A stretch of 64,000 nucleotides of DNA from Panorpa germanica (Eukaryota; Arthropoda; Insecta; Mecoptera; Panorpidae): the NCBI GenBank assembly GCA_963678705.1, contig OY783218.1, forward strand, positions 6,148,152-6,212,151, given 5' to 3'. The notes under the pieces are model-generated. The model was not told where the DNA came from, searched no databases, and worked only from the letters and a program-made list of their open reading frames with translations. Shown piece after piece: positions 43,955-56,818 of this stretch; the stretch's first letter is position 1, and each line of letters starts with the position of its first letter. A program made the position numbers and the translations under genes.

Positions 43955-46900
43955 TATTTCTCTAGATTTAAACAATTATTTATTTAACGACGGCCTATTT
44001 CTAATGCTAAGTCCTATCACGGACAATAATTTCTGCAGAAGAGACCACAATCCATTTTAAGTATACTTTTCAAATAAAGAAAAAAATGTAGAGTTAACAT
44101 TAAAATGAAAACCCCTTAAAAGCCTTTTAACGGAGAGAAATGTAAGTTTTGTTAATAAACTCTGAAATATTATCTTTCAATTTAAAAAGTTCCCCACATC
44201 TGTACTGTATTGTACCTACCCCGTTACGTATTCAACAATATAGAATATTTTGTGCATCGTTCACTCTCTCGCTTACCTTACAACTCAAATATAAAACAAA
44301 ACCACACCGGATGTTTAAGGGTGGATCCTTGAATGTTTAAATTGTCTGTAACTAAAATATTATTTATGGTAACTTTAAGATTTTAGTGTTCTTCTTGCTA
44401 TGCTCCATTTCCATTCTATTATGTTCTTCTCTTTTGCTCTTTGTTCTTTGTTTTATAATGTACATGAAACTTTATAAATTTTACTTATACATTACTTATA
44501 TGTTATGCATAAAATTAACGTAATTTAGTTTTAGTTATATATTCAAAAGTTATAATAAAATTATTATATTTGTACTTAAAATCATAAATTTATTCGGTAA
44601 TGCTTCTTCACATAATAAACCATCGTACTCTTCGTTAGGGGCTGGTTTCCGCTTTATGTGAGTTACAGTTTTGGAATACTCTGGCTTACTTATATTCGAC
44701 AGTAACTAGAAGCGGACTAATTAAAATTTAGATTCCAACGAACATAGTTTAGGAACAAATTGTCCAGTTTGCTTCTACCTGCAAATTCTTATGTTAAGAG
44801 TTAAAAGTTTGCAATTGTTTATTTATTTTATATTGCTAACTGATATTTTACAATGTTATTGGTTTCATATTTCCGACGATTATATTCTATGCTTCGTTAC
44901 ACGAAAGGTGGTACTCCATCGCCTTTGTACAAGCAACTTCTTTTACACTGCATAAAAATTGTTACAAAAATGCTTTAGATGCCTCTTTCTTAGACTAAGG
45001 CTGCACTGCGAAAAAAAATAGCGCGGATCTAAATCCGTAATTCAGCAATACATTGAATTATATAAATGTAGAAACACTCTGCTAATTTAAAAGTCGCACG
45101 AACATTATTATTTATGTTTATTATTATTTCCGCATAATTCTTTTTCGCAGACTAAGCTAAAGCAATCTAAAGCAATTTTCAATCAATTTTTTTACAGTAT
45201 AGGTTATCCTTCGTGTTTATTTTCGTTTTAGACGGCGAGTGCACTAAAAAATAATTGATTCGCATCTAAATTAAGCTATCTAACCGCACTCAACAGTTGT
45301 CAGCTTTGGCATAATCAGCAGTGAAATCAAATACAACTTTGATCAGTTTAACCCGTTGAAACAAAACGTGAAATATAATAAACTTTTAATTAATGAAGTT
45401 TTAAAGTATCATCCATGTACTACTGCAGTTACTTATAGGTTGAAGAAGACTTAATGTTTGTGATCTAGCTGATGTCCTAAACCGGAAGTCGATCAAAGTT
45501 TTCCACATATACATCTATAACCATTTTATACACATTCTAACACGATTTAAGGATCAATCAAATAAATTTCATACCGGTTATTCTCATGCCACTATATTTG
45601 TTTTATTTCTGTTTAATTCAATTCTATTTCAGTTCACCCCAACGATTTTCCATAGAGAATTCCTTGCCCCGGATTTGTTAATGGAAACTAATTATATTTC
45701 AACAATACCGGTGACTATTGAAATTTCACAAAAAGTACATTCGATTGAAAAATGATATATAAAATACAAAAATTAAAATAGAAGAAACGCAAAAGTCGTA
45801 CATTTTGGTTAGTCAAATTTTTTTTAACAAAGGTCTGGATTTAAATTATAATTGTCAGCATGCAAGACTCTTGAAAATAAGAATGTAATCAGTTTCTTTT
45901 GTTTATATTGAAAACTATAACTTCCACAAAAATTTTAGGCAGAGCTTTTTTGTAGATAATGACATTATCTACAACTTTTATTAATAACTTTTTGTTGTAA
46001 CTTTTACAATAAAAAAGTTATGCATAAAAATAAAGCTTCAATGCGTTATATATGTAAGAGTCCTGGACATTGCCAATATAATAATAAGTTGTCGATGAAT
46101 AAAATGAATATTTAGTAAAAAAAAATCACAAAATCGACTATATGTTAAATATAGAACAATATTTTAAAAATGCATAAATTTTTTCATGTTTTTTCAACCC
46201 GATAACACAAAACAATGGCCTATTGAAATAGTGCCGTTTATAATGCATGCACATTGGTTTGAAATTAATTTGATTGCATCGTTTGAACGTATATGATTGA
46301 GGGTATAGTTTTCACAATACCGTCATCATCATCCTCTCCATTCCTCCTCCCCTTCTATCCCATACACACACATACATGTGCATTAGTAATGATAATTCTG
46401 TGACAACTACCGTAATAGTAATGTGATGAAATTTGATGGATAACAAATAACTAACCTTTGCACTTTAATTTGTATAGTATTCTATAATGAGGTAAATGAA
46501 AACTATATACTAATTTCAATCAGATGAAAATGTATTTAATTTTTAAAACAATAATTATTATAACATAAATATAACGTGCAATGCTTCTTTTATTTAAACA
46601 ACGTACGAGTATGATCATAAAAAGGGATAGAAAGTTATGAAAACTTCTGTTTCATTCTACGAATTGCTATTTACAACTGGCTCGCACAACAAGTAAAGTT
46701 TTGATATTATGAATGTTGTAAATAAAGAAAAATAAAATCGATTATTTAGAGTGACGTCAAAATTTGGTTAATTATTAATTGTCAATGTAAAAAATTCAAT
46801 TAGCTATATCTCTGTTAATTTTCCAATACTTAAAAAAATAATACATACATATATGTGGGAAAGTAAAATCGATCAAACCAGTGCGTCCAACATTCATATA

Positions 46901-47013
46901 GATAGATGCTATCTTTAAAACTCAACGACGTATTCGACTATTCATAATATATTGTGCCTTATCAACTTCCTGTCGGTAAACGCACAATCTTTGTATTATC
47001 CTGTATTATAAGA
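43955..47013. other. Non-coding, AT-rich
   Basis: No gene. Holds the second copy of the GATAATGACATTATC repeat at 45955-46025. Confidence 0.4.
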
Positions 47014-47644
47014 GGCTTGTGTCCTCATTTTTTAGTGGTCGATTTTTCAATTGTTGATTGAAATTGATGTTAATAAATGTGTATTGGCGTGTCTATTTTA
47101 TTAAATATCAAAATGTTGACGGAGATATAGCAAATAAAAGTTTGAATTGTAGTTTTAGCGCTAGAAATGGTCGGCCATATTTGTATGACGTGAAATGCAT
47201 TTTAACGTCAGTTATTTGTTGAGTAGGTCAGTGCTGTGGTAATGTTCTGTAGCTGTTGGTAGTTAAATAATCAAGTCAAATAAAAGAATAATAAGTTTTT
47301 ATTTTATTTAATCCTGCTAAGGCAGACATAATATTGACATTTGATTGTTCCTTGAAATAGCTGTAAATAATATTTGATATTTTGATATATAAATTTGATA
47401 TATAAGCAGAGATGTATGAGCTGTAAGGTTGGTAACCTTACACAAGGATTGTGATGTCACATGCACTTAGAATGTGTACAACGTTAAATTAATAATTAAA
47501 GAGACAAAATGACTTATTTAATTGTTAATATCTCCTAACATACAAGGAGTTATTAAAAAATGATTGGACATTTGAGGTTCTAGTAACCAACTTTATCAAT
47601 ATATAGTACACTTTTATAGAAATTAAGACATAGGACACAAGCCC
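47014..47644 (-). mobile_element. ~600-bp TIR element (MITE family A), copy 3
   Basis: Inverted relative to copies 1 and 2: left end GGCTTGTGTCCTCATT, right end ...ATAGGACACAAGCCC. The same hairpin is present. Flanks do not show an unambiguous target duplication. Confidence 0.92.
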
Positions 47645-49706
47645 ATTATCATACATGATATATTCTATACCTTTTATGGATCAGACCTAAATGTTACAGA
47701 ATTAATCTGACTTATATTATTCCATTCATTACAATTCTTATAAACATATAAAACTGTCAAGTGACTACGTCGTACTGACAAAGGATACCAGTATATTAAG
47801 TTACACATTACTTCTATTTTTTGGTGTTGGTATCTCACTGATTTAGACAACGCCAACGCCAGCATTACGCCTAATTTGCCTCTGGTTGCACTAGAAGCTC
47901 ATAAGCGAGACCTAAGAACGTACACTTTAGTTTTATTGTACGAGTAAATTCCTTACATTTGCGAACATCGATTCCCTGTTTGCGGTTAACAACCCGTAGA
48001 CATGATTTAATGAGATTTCTTGTTTGATGATCATAACATTCATATTTTCATACCAATATGAATCTAAGTACTTTGTTATATTTTATACACACACATACAT
48101 CTATATTGCTTTTGCATTCAACCACAATTAATATATGAATAAAGCAGTAGATGTAAGCATAAAGCAAGAATGAGAATCCGTCCTCTCCCTCACTACTACA
48201 CCCTGTTCTCTCACCCACCCATTTAGTAGCTAGCCACATAAATTGTTTTGCATGAAATGTTTTAAAAGTTTTCGTAATTTCATGTTTTGATACAATTTTC
48301 CTCTTTATATTATAAACAGAACTATGAGTAAATTCATTTGGTAAATGTTCTGTGTAATAACAAAATTCAAACAATTTTCAAACTGCTAATCACAGCTGAT
48401 TCTACTGTTTGTTGCAATTACACACGTACACACGTATACGACTTGCTGAGTTTTCAAATTGTAATTGTTAAGGTTGATCTTGCACCCCAAAACAAACGTA
48501 TCAAAGTATACATAATGTTGTAACAATTGGGTTGTTAAGCACGTCATATGCATTCTATAAAATTTAATTGTTCAAGTAAAGTGTCAGCACTACAAATGTG
48601 TAATTATTGTTTAATTAATCATAATATCATAGAAGATATTAAACTTAAAAATAGTTTTCCTTTATTGTATAATATGTAAGCATTATTTCTTATTTAAATA
48701 GCGGCGCCGTAGCGAGTACTAGAATCAATGTTATCAACTACTGCTGCCACCTATTGATTGTTAGTTTAACTAGATTATATATGATTATATATATATGAGA
48801 TTATTAAAAGGAGTTTCATTTAAATATCCTGATATTTAAGAAATATAAATCATATCCTTTGTCTACAAATAAATAACAGTAACATTTAATGTCATATTCG
48901 TAAAACTTAAGAAAATCTGATAAGGTGAACGTCCACAGATCAGCTAATAATTGATATACTAATTAATAATCTATTTATAAACAAAGCATGAACATTTATC
49001 TGACTCATAAAGGTTATATGGTTTAAATAGCTCAATCATGTGCTAAGTTATTAACGTTTTTATATTTGAAAACATGGAGTACTAATACAAAGTTGCAAAT
49101 CGATTGTCATTTTAGTACACTGTTGCCATCTATATCTAACTATATAACCATGAAGTAATGTTTCACCTTAAGTGTTCTTAGTATGGCTATTTATACAAGT
49201 GCGTCCATTGTTCAGTAACGTAAGCATCGAAGCAGCAAAAATGATCTAATGTATGCATAATATATGTATATTTCAGTTCATTTCAAAGTTTTAATTCCAA
49301 AATCAACTCTAAATATGAAAATATATTTTTACACGAGATCTAAACAAAGTAGTGGTTTTAATTATTGTATAAAACCATAATATCGCGTGGTCTCGCTGCG
49401 GTTATAAAATCACCCCCTGGAGACTCTGACCACGTGTTTTCGTATTAAAACATTTTAATAACATAACTATGGTTTTAGAACCATTACTTTTGTTTTCATA
49501 ATAATTTATAATAATACTAACACCAACAATGTATTAAAATCATATAAAATATGTTGTGTAACCCCTAATATAAACGTAATACAACATAGCAAAGCTCTTG
49601 AGTCAATCCAGAGTCGGTTGTTATGAAACTGAAAACTATACAAACAGAAATGTACCGCATTTGAAAAAGCGCTAGTTTCCAACCGCATACTAAGGTTAAG
49701 TAATTA
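47645..49706. other. Non-coding, AT-rich
   Basis: No gene or clear repeat. Confidence 0.4.
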
Positions 49707-49845
49707 CCCAGTAAACATTTTGGAGTCACTTTGACATCATATTGAAGATACGTATGATTTTATTGTCATGAAACAATTCAATTTGATTTCTCTCGTCAGT
49801 GATATGAACTACAAATGACAAAATCAATTCACCTTGCCTCACTAC
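49707..49845 (+). mobile_element. ~240-bp MITE, CCCAGTAAACA terminus, partial copy 3
   Basis: CCCAGTAAACATTTTGGAGT and about 120 bp beyond align with the left half of 22212-22453. The right half is missing or unrecognisable. Confidence 0.7.
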
Positions 49846-52800
49846 CGTATTAGTATTGAATGAAGTTGCAAATAAATCATTGAAGTGTAACAGAGACAGA
49901 TATATCTAGTTTCCTTGTCTCAACCTTGATTATTGTGAAATGTTTTCTTTACTAAAATACATATTTTTAAATGTAAAAGAGATAATAACTTCATCTCCAT
50001 TTAAATTGTATTATATAGGAATGAGAAAGAATATTCTTATGAAAAGATTCTGACTATAGTTTTTTTCATACGTGACATCTATCTAAAATCTGAGTGAAAT
50101 CGAATTGATTTCTTGACTGGAACTTTTCTAGGACGCAGATAGTAGTTGTAGATTTGACCGACTGGAAACGTTGTGCACTATGGGAGTATCTAAGTTATAT
50201 GTAGTGATATGTGTACTTTCTAAGAAGTGTGCTATTAACTGCAGTGTGATGGAAATTTAAAGCTTGATCACAGTAGTGTTCGTAGACACACTCCGCAAAA
50301 TATAGGCATCCTACTAAAATATGCATAAGATCGAATTTGTAGAGAATTTTACAATCTACAAGCTTTATCATGACCTCTAATGACATTTGGCACATAAGAC
50401 ACGAGATATTTGCAAGATAACGGTTTTTGTGACACTTGACCTCGAATATCTTGAAACGCGAACACGAGATCATATGAGACTATTGAACCAGTTCAACTCC
50501 GAGTTGTTTCACTTTAAGTCACCTTATTTGACTGGACTAAATGCTTTTGATGCAAAAAGTTCGGACTTGTGGATGCTTACTTTAATAGTAATTTGAACCC
50601 TAATCGTAAGAAACTCGATATATTCTGCAACAGAAACAACTGCAATGTACTCGTAATATATTTATTAGGACCAATTGGTTAATTGACAAATGGTGAATTA
50701 AATTCGGATAGCTTTAAAATTATTGAATTGGCATTATTCACCTATATACAAAAAATGAAAAATGAATGAACGATTATATGCCAACAACACTCGTGGATAA
50801 ATAATGGTGGATGCATATATATTTAATGTATTTAAATGTATTAAATAATTCATCAGGTCGTTTTATATGCATTTTATTTTATTGATTATTTGATTGTTGT
50901 CATAAAACAAATATAGTATTCTATAGAGAAATATATTCGTGTAGCTATTTAATTCTCGAATAAAATATCAATTTGATATACAATCTAGTGAAAAAAAATT
51001 CTATTCAAATATTGATGTGTATTATATTATTAATAGTACTTTCTGTTAAAAAAATGTTGTCCTATCAAAATGAACAAACACACTAATATAAATTGTGGAA
51101 TAGTAATTTCATTTTTATATTAATTAAGCATTATTTCAGAAAGATTCAAGATGGTATCAAAATTTTATCAATTATATATACTCGTATTGTTACAAATTTA
51201 GCGAGATAGACTTCCCTCCACCTTGCACAGAACCTGCTCAGTTCTTCTACTACAAATTACTTTAAAATGAATAAATCCATAATGATAAACACCGTTGATA
51301 TTTATTTATATTGTAATACTTGCTTTCATTTATTTATGTGAGTGAAATAGAGAGTAATGGGGGAGTTATGAAATATTGTTTACGACATTGTAACTCATTT
51401 CGCCTCTTAATGTTATCTGGCACAAAAGAACGTAAAGAAGAAGACTTGTTGGATGAGAAATATTAACAGCTATCCCCCATATATATTTCTTTCTTTTATA
51501 CATTTACATTTCAGAAGAAACTGACTTCTTATACTTTTAATACAGAGGTGTGCAACATTTTGCTTTCTTTTTATAATCAAAATTTTTGCTGATTGACTTA
51601 AGAAGGACTAGAAGGTTAGCTAATGTTTGTTATATTTGTCATTGGATGGGTCTCCAGTGAATAACAGTATGTTTGTGATTGATACAATAAAATAATGTCT
51701 CTATTATTGGAGTTGGAATGAGGTAGGAATGTCATGACATTTATAGTATAGTAACTGGCATTGCAGACTACAGTGCGAAAGAGGAAGAGGAAAAGAGGAA
51801 GTCCTGGGAAGTTATCCAGAATATATTAAGAAAAAAGAAAACCTTTACACAATTGTATGCTCATTAAATTAGAACAAACAATGATTACTTTCTTTAGTAA
51901 TATTTGGCCCCTAGTCTTGTGATTTAAAAAAATATTTTAGCAGATATTTTTTTAATTAGTAGGTTATTAGATCTATAGTCAAAATCACGATAGATCGGCG
52001 GTGACTTATACTTAAAAGAGGTTATAAGAGCGGTATACATTTATAATACGATAATGAATTTTGTCTTATTCGTTTCTATATACATTATAGAAAAATAAAT
52101 GAGTCAGTGCTTTTTAGTTATATCAGCAGTTTATACCCCACAACTTGTTTTAAATATGAGTCACCGCCGAACTCTCGTAACTTCAACCATACCAGTATTT
52201 TAGGTCACTGTAGCAAATGAGATATCAAATACAAACATAAACAGTTAAGGAAAAAACTCAGACAAACCTAAACAAAAATTAGATAAATTATATAAGATGG
52301 GAAATCCCAGAAAAGGTATAAATACATAGAAATATAGGCAAAAAGGTATAATTTGTAAAGAAAATAAAGGTTACAGACAAGACAAGGGTCATGCCTAATA
52401 GAGGCTTGGATTAATTAAGACGAAACTGAATCAGTTTAATTTGGGAGAGGACAACCGATGCTTTTGAGATGGAAAGAAAAATTGTAAGATCAGATAAGAG
52501 GAAGAATTCGGAAAGAAAAAAATAAATCTAAAAAGTTTGGAATATTGAGGAACTTCGAGAAATATGCTAAGGATTTGTTTTCAAGTAAGAAAAATCCTCT
52601 GCAATGAAACTGCATTATCAACCACATTCCCAAATAGTAAATCCTTTTGATGATACAACTTTAGTCGGAATACTACTAATTGCTAGCTTAAATTTACAAA
52701 AAATGTTTGATTTTGTTTTATAAGTGTACCTTGCCTAATAAGTTACATACCTCTGGATCTAGGACCCATATACAATTTCTGACTACTGAAACAATACATA

Positions 52801-53987
52801 TCCTACTACAAAGAAGCCGCAGGTGTTCATCTTGAAATGTTGAATACTCTCATTATATAATACACAAAGCTATATGTATATCTCGTATACATACAATACA
52901 CATAAACAAATACATCACACACACACAAACAATATAAACATACTCGTACATATAGCTTAGCATTTGATCAATTCAAACAATGTTGTTATTTTCAAAAAAG
53001 AAACACTTTTATGAAATATGATGATTATCATATTATGGCGCAATATTTCTGTTTTCTATATTCTTATCTGTTCAAGATGATATAAATCTTATACGTTTTA
53101 AGTCACACGAAGTTTTACGAATGTACAGGGTGGTACCAGGTACAAGGGTGGAAGATATCGAAAGAAACAAATTTAAGAGTAAAGTGATTATGAGTATGAA
53201 AATACAGTTTTAAATTTACCGCATTTCTGATCTATCATCATAGTGTTAATTAAACTTCGACGAATGTACATGTATATGTGTGTATATGTATGTATGTATG
53301 TATATATATAAATAAATCAGAGGAAACATTTGCGTCTTTGCGCATTAATGCTTGAAGTATAATTAAGAGTTATGGGAGTTTGCGAATCTGTTTTCTATTT
53401 TGTTTTAACAATTGACGAGAAGAGAATTTCAAGTTACAGTCTTCAACTAAAGCTTTTGTCTTACAGTTTACATTTACTAGAACATGGTATTAAATATGTA
53501 TAAGTATAAGTGGTGTATGCAAATATATTTGTAAATCCATTCCATTGCATGAATGTATCTCTTGTTGAACAACAATATTGCAGATATTTGTGTATACAAT
53601 TAGTAATTCGACGTTAAAGCGACGCACATAAGAGGATTACAATATACTGAATTAAATTGTATTTCAGTCAGTTTATATTATATAAAGCAGTGGCTCTCAA
53701 CTTTTATAAGGAAAATCGCGGCATGAAACTAACAAAACAAATACGCATATCTACATCTTTCATTTGAAAGTTAATCAAGGAAATTCATCGTTAAAAAGCG
53801 GTCAAGCGTTCATTTTTGGTAGGCAGCAGTAAAAACTTAACAGAAAAAGGTAGAAACTAAACTAAAAGGTTGAATTTGAATTTTCGGAGTGATAGGCGTT
53901 ATATGTGTATAACTCTTTCTTTTATTTTTTACATTCACTTAAACATTTATTAAAATTAATGGCTACCAAGTAGGCAATACAGTGAGC
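49846..53987. other. Non-coding, AT-rich, microsatellite near 53.3 kb
   Basis: No gene. Purine-rich, Lys/Glu/Arg-type sequence at 52210-52600 may be an old LINE body but has no open frame. A TG/TATG microsatellite lies at about 53264-53310. Confidence 0.35.
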
Positions 53988-54664
53988 GAGAGCATTGATG
54001 ATGTTGACTGCTGTGTTTTCAGGTTGCATCCGGTCTAGCGCCCGGTATTTTCTGGGTTTGGTTGTTATTAACTTAAATTGATTATGTACATATATAGGCA
54101 AAAATTATTATGTAGCGGTGTAGATATATATACGAGGTTAATTTGATAATTCAGTGACTCTTTGAATTTCCCGCGCAGCTCCCTCCAACTTTCATATATT
54201 AATAGACTACTGTCAAATTTTAAACAAGCCTTTTTACTTAATATGTGTTAACAGATATTGAAAGCAGCTATCCGCGCGATGGATGCCATGATTGCGATTG
54301 AGTGTTTAGTCACTCTGGCAAAAATTCATAAATTCCATCTATCATATTCTCCAAATTTAACCCACTGCGACTATTTCTTGTTTCCAAACCTAAAGATTAG
54401 TTAAACGATAAGTGATTTGGGTCTAACAAGGAGGTTATGAATGAAACAATCGCCTATTTTGAGGGCATTGAGAAAACCTATTACTTGGAAGGAATAAAAA
54501 AATTGGAAATACGCTGGACGAGTATCGAGCTTAAAGGAGACTATGTTGATAAATAAAGGGAATTTTTGACGAAAAAATATCTTTTATAGAGAAAAAAGCC
54601 ACTGAATAATCAAACCACCCTCGTGTGAGACTACGACACCACAAAAACTGTCAACATAGTAGAA
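53988..54664 (+). repeat. Old dispersed repeat, split by a mariner
   Basis: 53988-54131 together with 54625-54664 align with the continuous sequence 60446-60625 (shared blocks include GACTACTGTGT-like, TATTTTCTGGGT and ACGACACCACA). The mariner at 54132-54624 sits exactly at the break. The repeat family is unidentified. Confidence 0.75.
54132..54624 (+). mobile_element. Internally deleted mariner
   Basis: Terminal inverted repeats of about 28 bp: ACGAGGTTAATTTGATAATT at left and the inverse of ACGAGGGTGGTTTGATTATT at right. The middle keeps broken C-terminal transposase coding with SYSPNLTHCDYFLFPNLK (the block bearing the last catalytic Asp in mariners), and later GIKKLEIRWTS with IELKGDYVDK across frames. 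At about 490 bp it is far shorter than a ~1.3-kb autonomous mariner. The N-terminal two-thirds are gone. Confidence 0.88.
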
Positions 54665-55524
54665 GGTCGTCGGTGATAGGACTTAGACATTTAATAAACG
54701 TACGTAACATTTAGTAAACGTACAAATCAATAAAGAAATCATTAACTCCTCCTAATGTTTTCGCGGGACATCGATTAAGAACCACTGATATATACATTAT
54801 ATCCATTTAAAAGAGCCGCCATATTGTAATGTTACAACTACAGAAGAGAATACAAAATTTACTGAAACAGAAAACAGTTGTAGTATAGAATTTAAACACT
54901 AGCAACAAATTGATAAATGTGAGGCGTATAGACTAAGGGATGATAAAGAAGGGGATGGCTGGAGAATAGAGGATGGGTAAGGGGTGTTACTGTAACAATT
55001 CTGAGAGGTAAATGACACAATAAATACGAGGTGTGAGCTGGTATTTGTTAATCAGGTAATGTCTGCGTTTATTGTTATAATTATATATAATGAACACATA
55101 CAATTAGAACAAACAATCTCTAACTTTAATATAATGTTGTTCATTTTTGTTCTAAAGATTTCAATTGTCAGTGCTAATTAGCCGGTGATATTTGATATCT
55201 AGATTATCAGTATTGTGTATACATCCCTTTCAACATGGTCTAGGAATATACAATATTATAAAGCAACACTCGAAAATGACAAATAACTTTCTGAACAGAA
55301 TGTATAGTGCAGGACTTTAGAAAACTTACGACAACAACTCATTAACGACCAACTAAAAATCACCAGACAAGTGTAGTGCGGACGAACGGGTTTGTATGCG
55401 TCGCTAATATGTGTTATCTAATCTATAGAAACTGTTTGCAAGTTTAATTAAGATTTCCAATGTAGCCGAGTAAAAATTTAAAATATAGTGACTGAAATTA
55501 GAAGGAAAAGACGGCAATAATTAG

Positions 55525-55680
55525 TACATGTAAACAGAACCACTAAAAAACTAGTGTAAAGAAATTCAGGAGGTGCAAAAGTATAAGGAAGAACAAGTGG
55601 AAGACGATCTAAAGAGGACAGGTGTGAGGAGTTTGAAGATACATTCTTAAAGGGGGCCAGGCGCTCCTAGTGCTGTAACG
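55525..55680 (+). mobile_element. Possible LINE C-terminal scrap
   Basis: Plus strand GGTGCAAAAGTATAAGGAAG... reads RGAKV, stop, GRTSGRRSKEDRCEEFED, like the GRPR-x-W...D tail of RTE/jockey-type polyproteins seen at 61385. Short and heavily decayed. Confidence 0.35.
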
Positions 55681-56692
55681 CCAATGTAGGCGAGTCCTTT
55701 TAATGAGCAAAACAATTGAAAAACATGGCTTTGTTTTCATTAATATATAGTTACATTTTTAATCGAAAATAAGCCAGGATAATTAAGTGGAAGGTTCTGG
55801 AAGGATCTGGATTAGAGGACGAGGAGCAGTTTGCACCTTTTTACGATTTGAACTTGCTGCTGCTTTTCTCTATTTATCTTTAATTAATACATTTCACATT
55901 TGATATAAAATCTGTATATAGGTACAACTTTTATTGAACATCATCCATGACACGGTCCACTTAATACTTCTTACAATGTAACGGCCGTTAGTTAAATAGC
56001 AATATCTACAAGCCAGCTTTATTGCCATCATACTATCTAAATAAAATAATAGGTAACAAGATCGTCATCTTCTAAAAACAATGAAGGGGTGTAAATTTCC
56101 TTGGTGGGTGACTTGTGATTTTCCAAGAAGAAAGAGACATACATAAATGCTTTAGATGTACCAGAATAGTGAGTACCCGTTCTGTACAGATTCCAGGAAC
56201 GCCATTTTGCATAAGCGTTGTTAACGAGGCATGTCATAGCTACATTATCTCTCGTTACAAGAACATTGCACAATGGAAGAGCCTTGTTTTGGCATCTAAA
56301 TCGTTTACCACAGCGAACCACATATATTAAGTATTTGACAGTGTAATTCAAACTGCACATAGCTAATCACTAAGCTTTAATATAGTTTTGGAATGATATT
56401 GTAGCATATTCGTGTACAGAGTGTGAGTATCTAAGGTTATCATGTCGTTTTACATATTTAATTGGAAAAAGTAGATTTTAATTATTTTTAAAACATCATT
56501 AATAATACTGGCTAACACACATTTTTTTCTAACAGTTGCTGTGTAAATTAGGCCCAGATCCACAAAACTCAATTTGATTTGGTCTATCAAATACTACAGA
56601 ATTTTTTGGATACAGGTTTATTAATTTGGCTAATTTAATGAAAATAGTCAATTTCATTTCGAATACAAAGTGGACGAACAACATTTCCTTGC

Positions 56693-56818
56693 TTTTTATG
56701 TCTTTGGGGTAGCAGGATCAATGATCGATCAGCCTCTGGTTGGCTGAATTTTGTCTATAACTATTGGAAATGTCAATCAAGTGTTGATCCTTGGCTTACT
56801 GTGGCAAAGACATAAAAA
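56693..56818. repeat. 126-bp foldback element
   Basis: TTTTTATGTCTTTG (56693-56706) has its exact inverse at 56805-56818, and pairing continues inwards imperfectly (GGATCAA with TTGATCC). A small MITE or foldback. Confidence 0.7.

Noticed and set aside
55024..55040. TACGAGGTGTG mariner-like end
   Set aside because: Single short match without partner or coding sequence.
56037..56360. 107-codon minus-strand ORF
   Set aside because: In this base composition one ORF of this length is expected by chance in 64 kb; no motif recognised.
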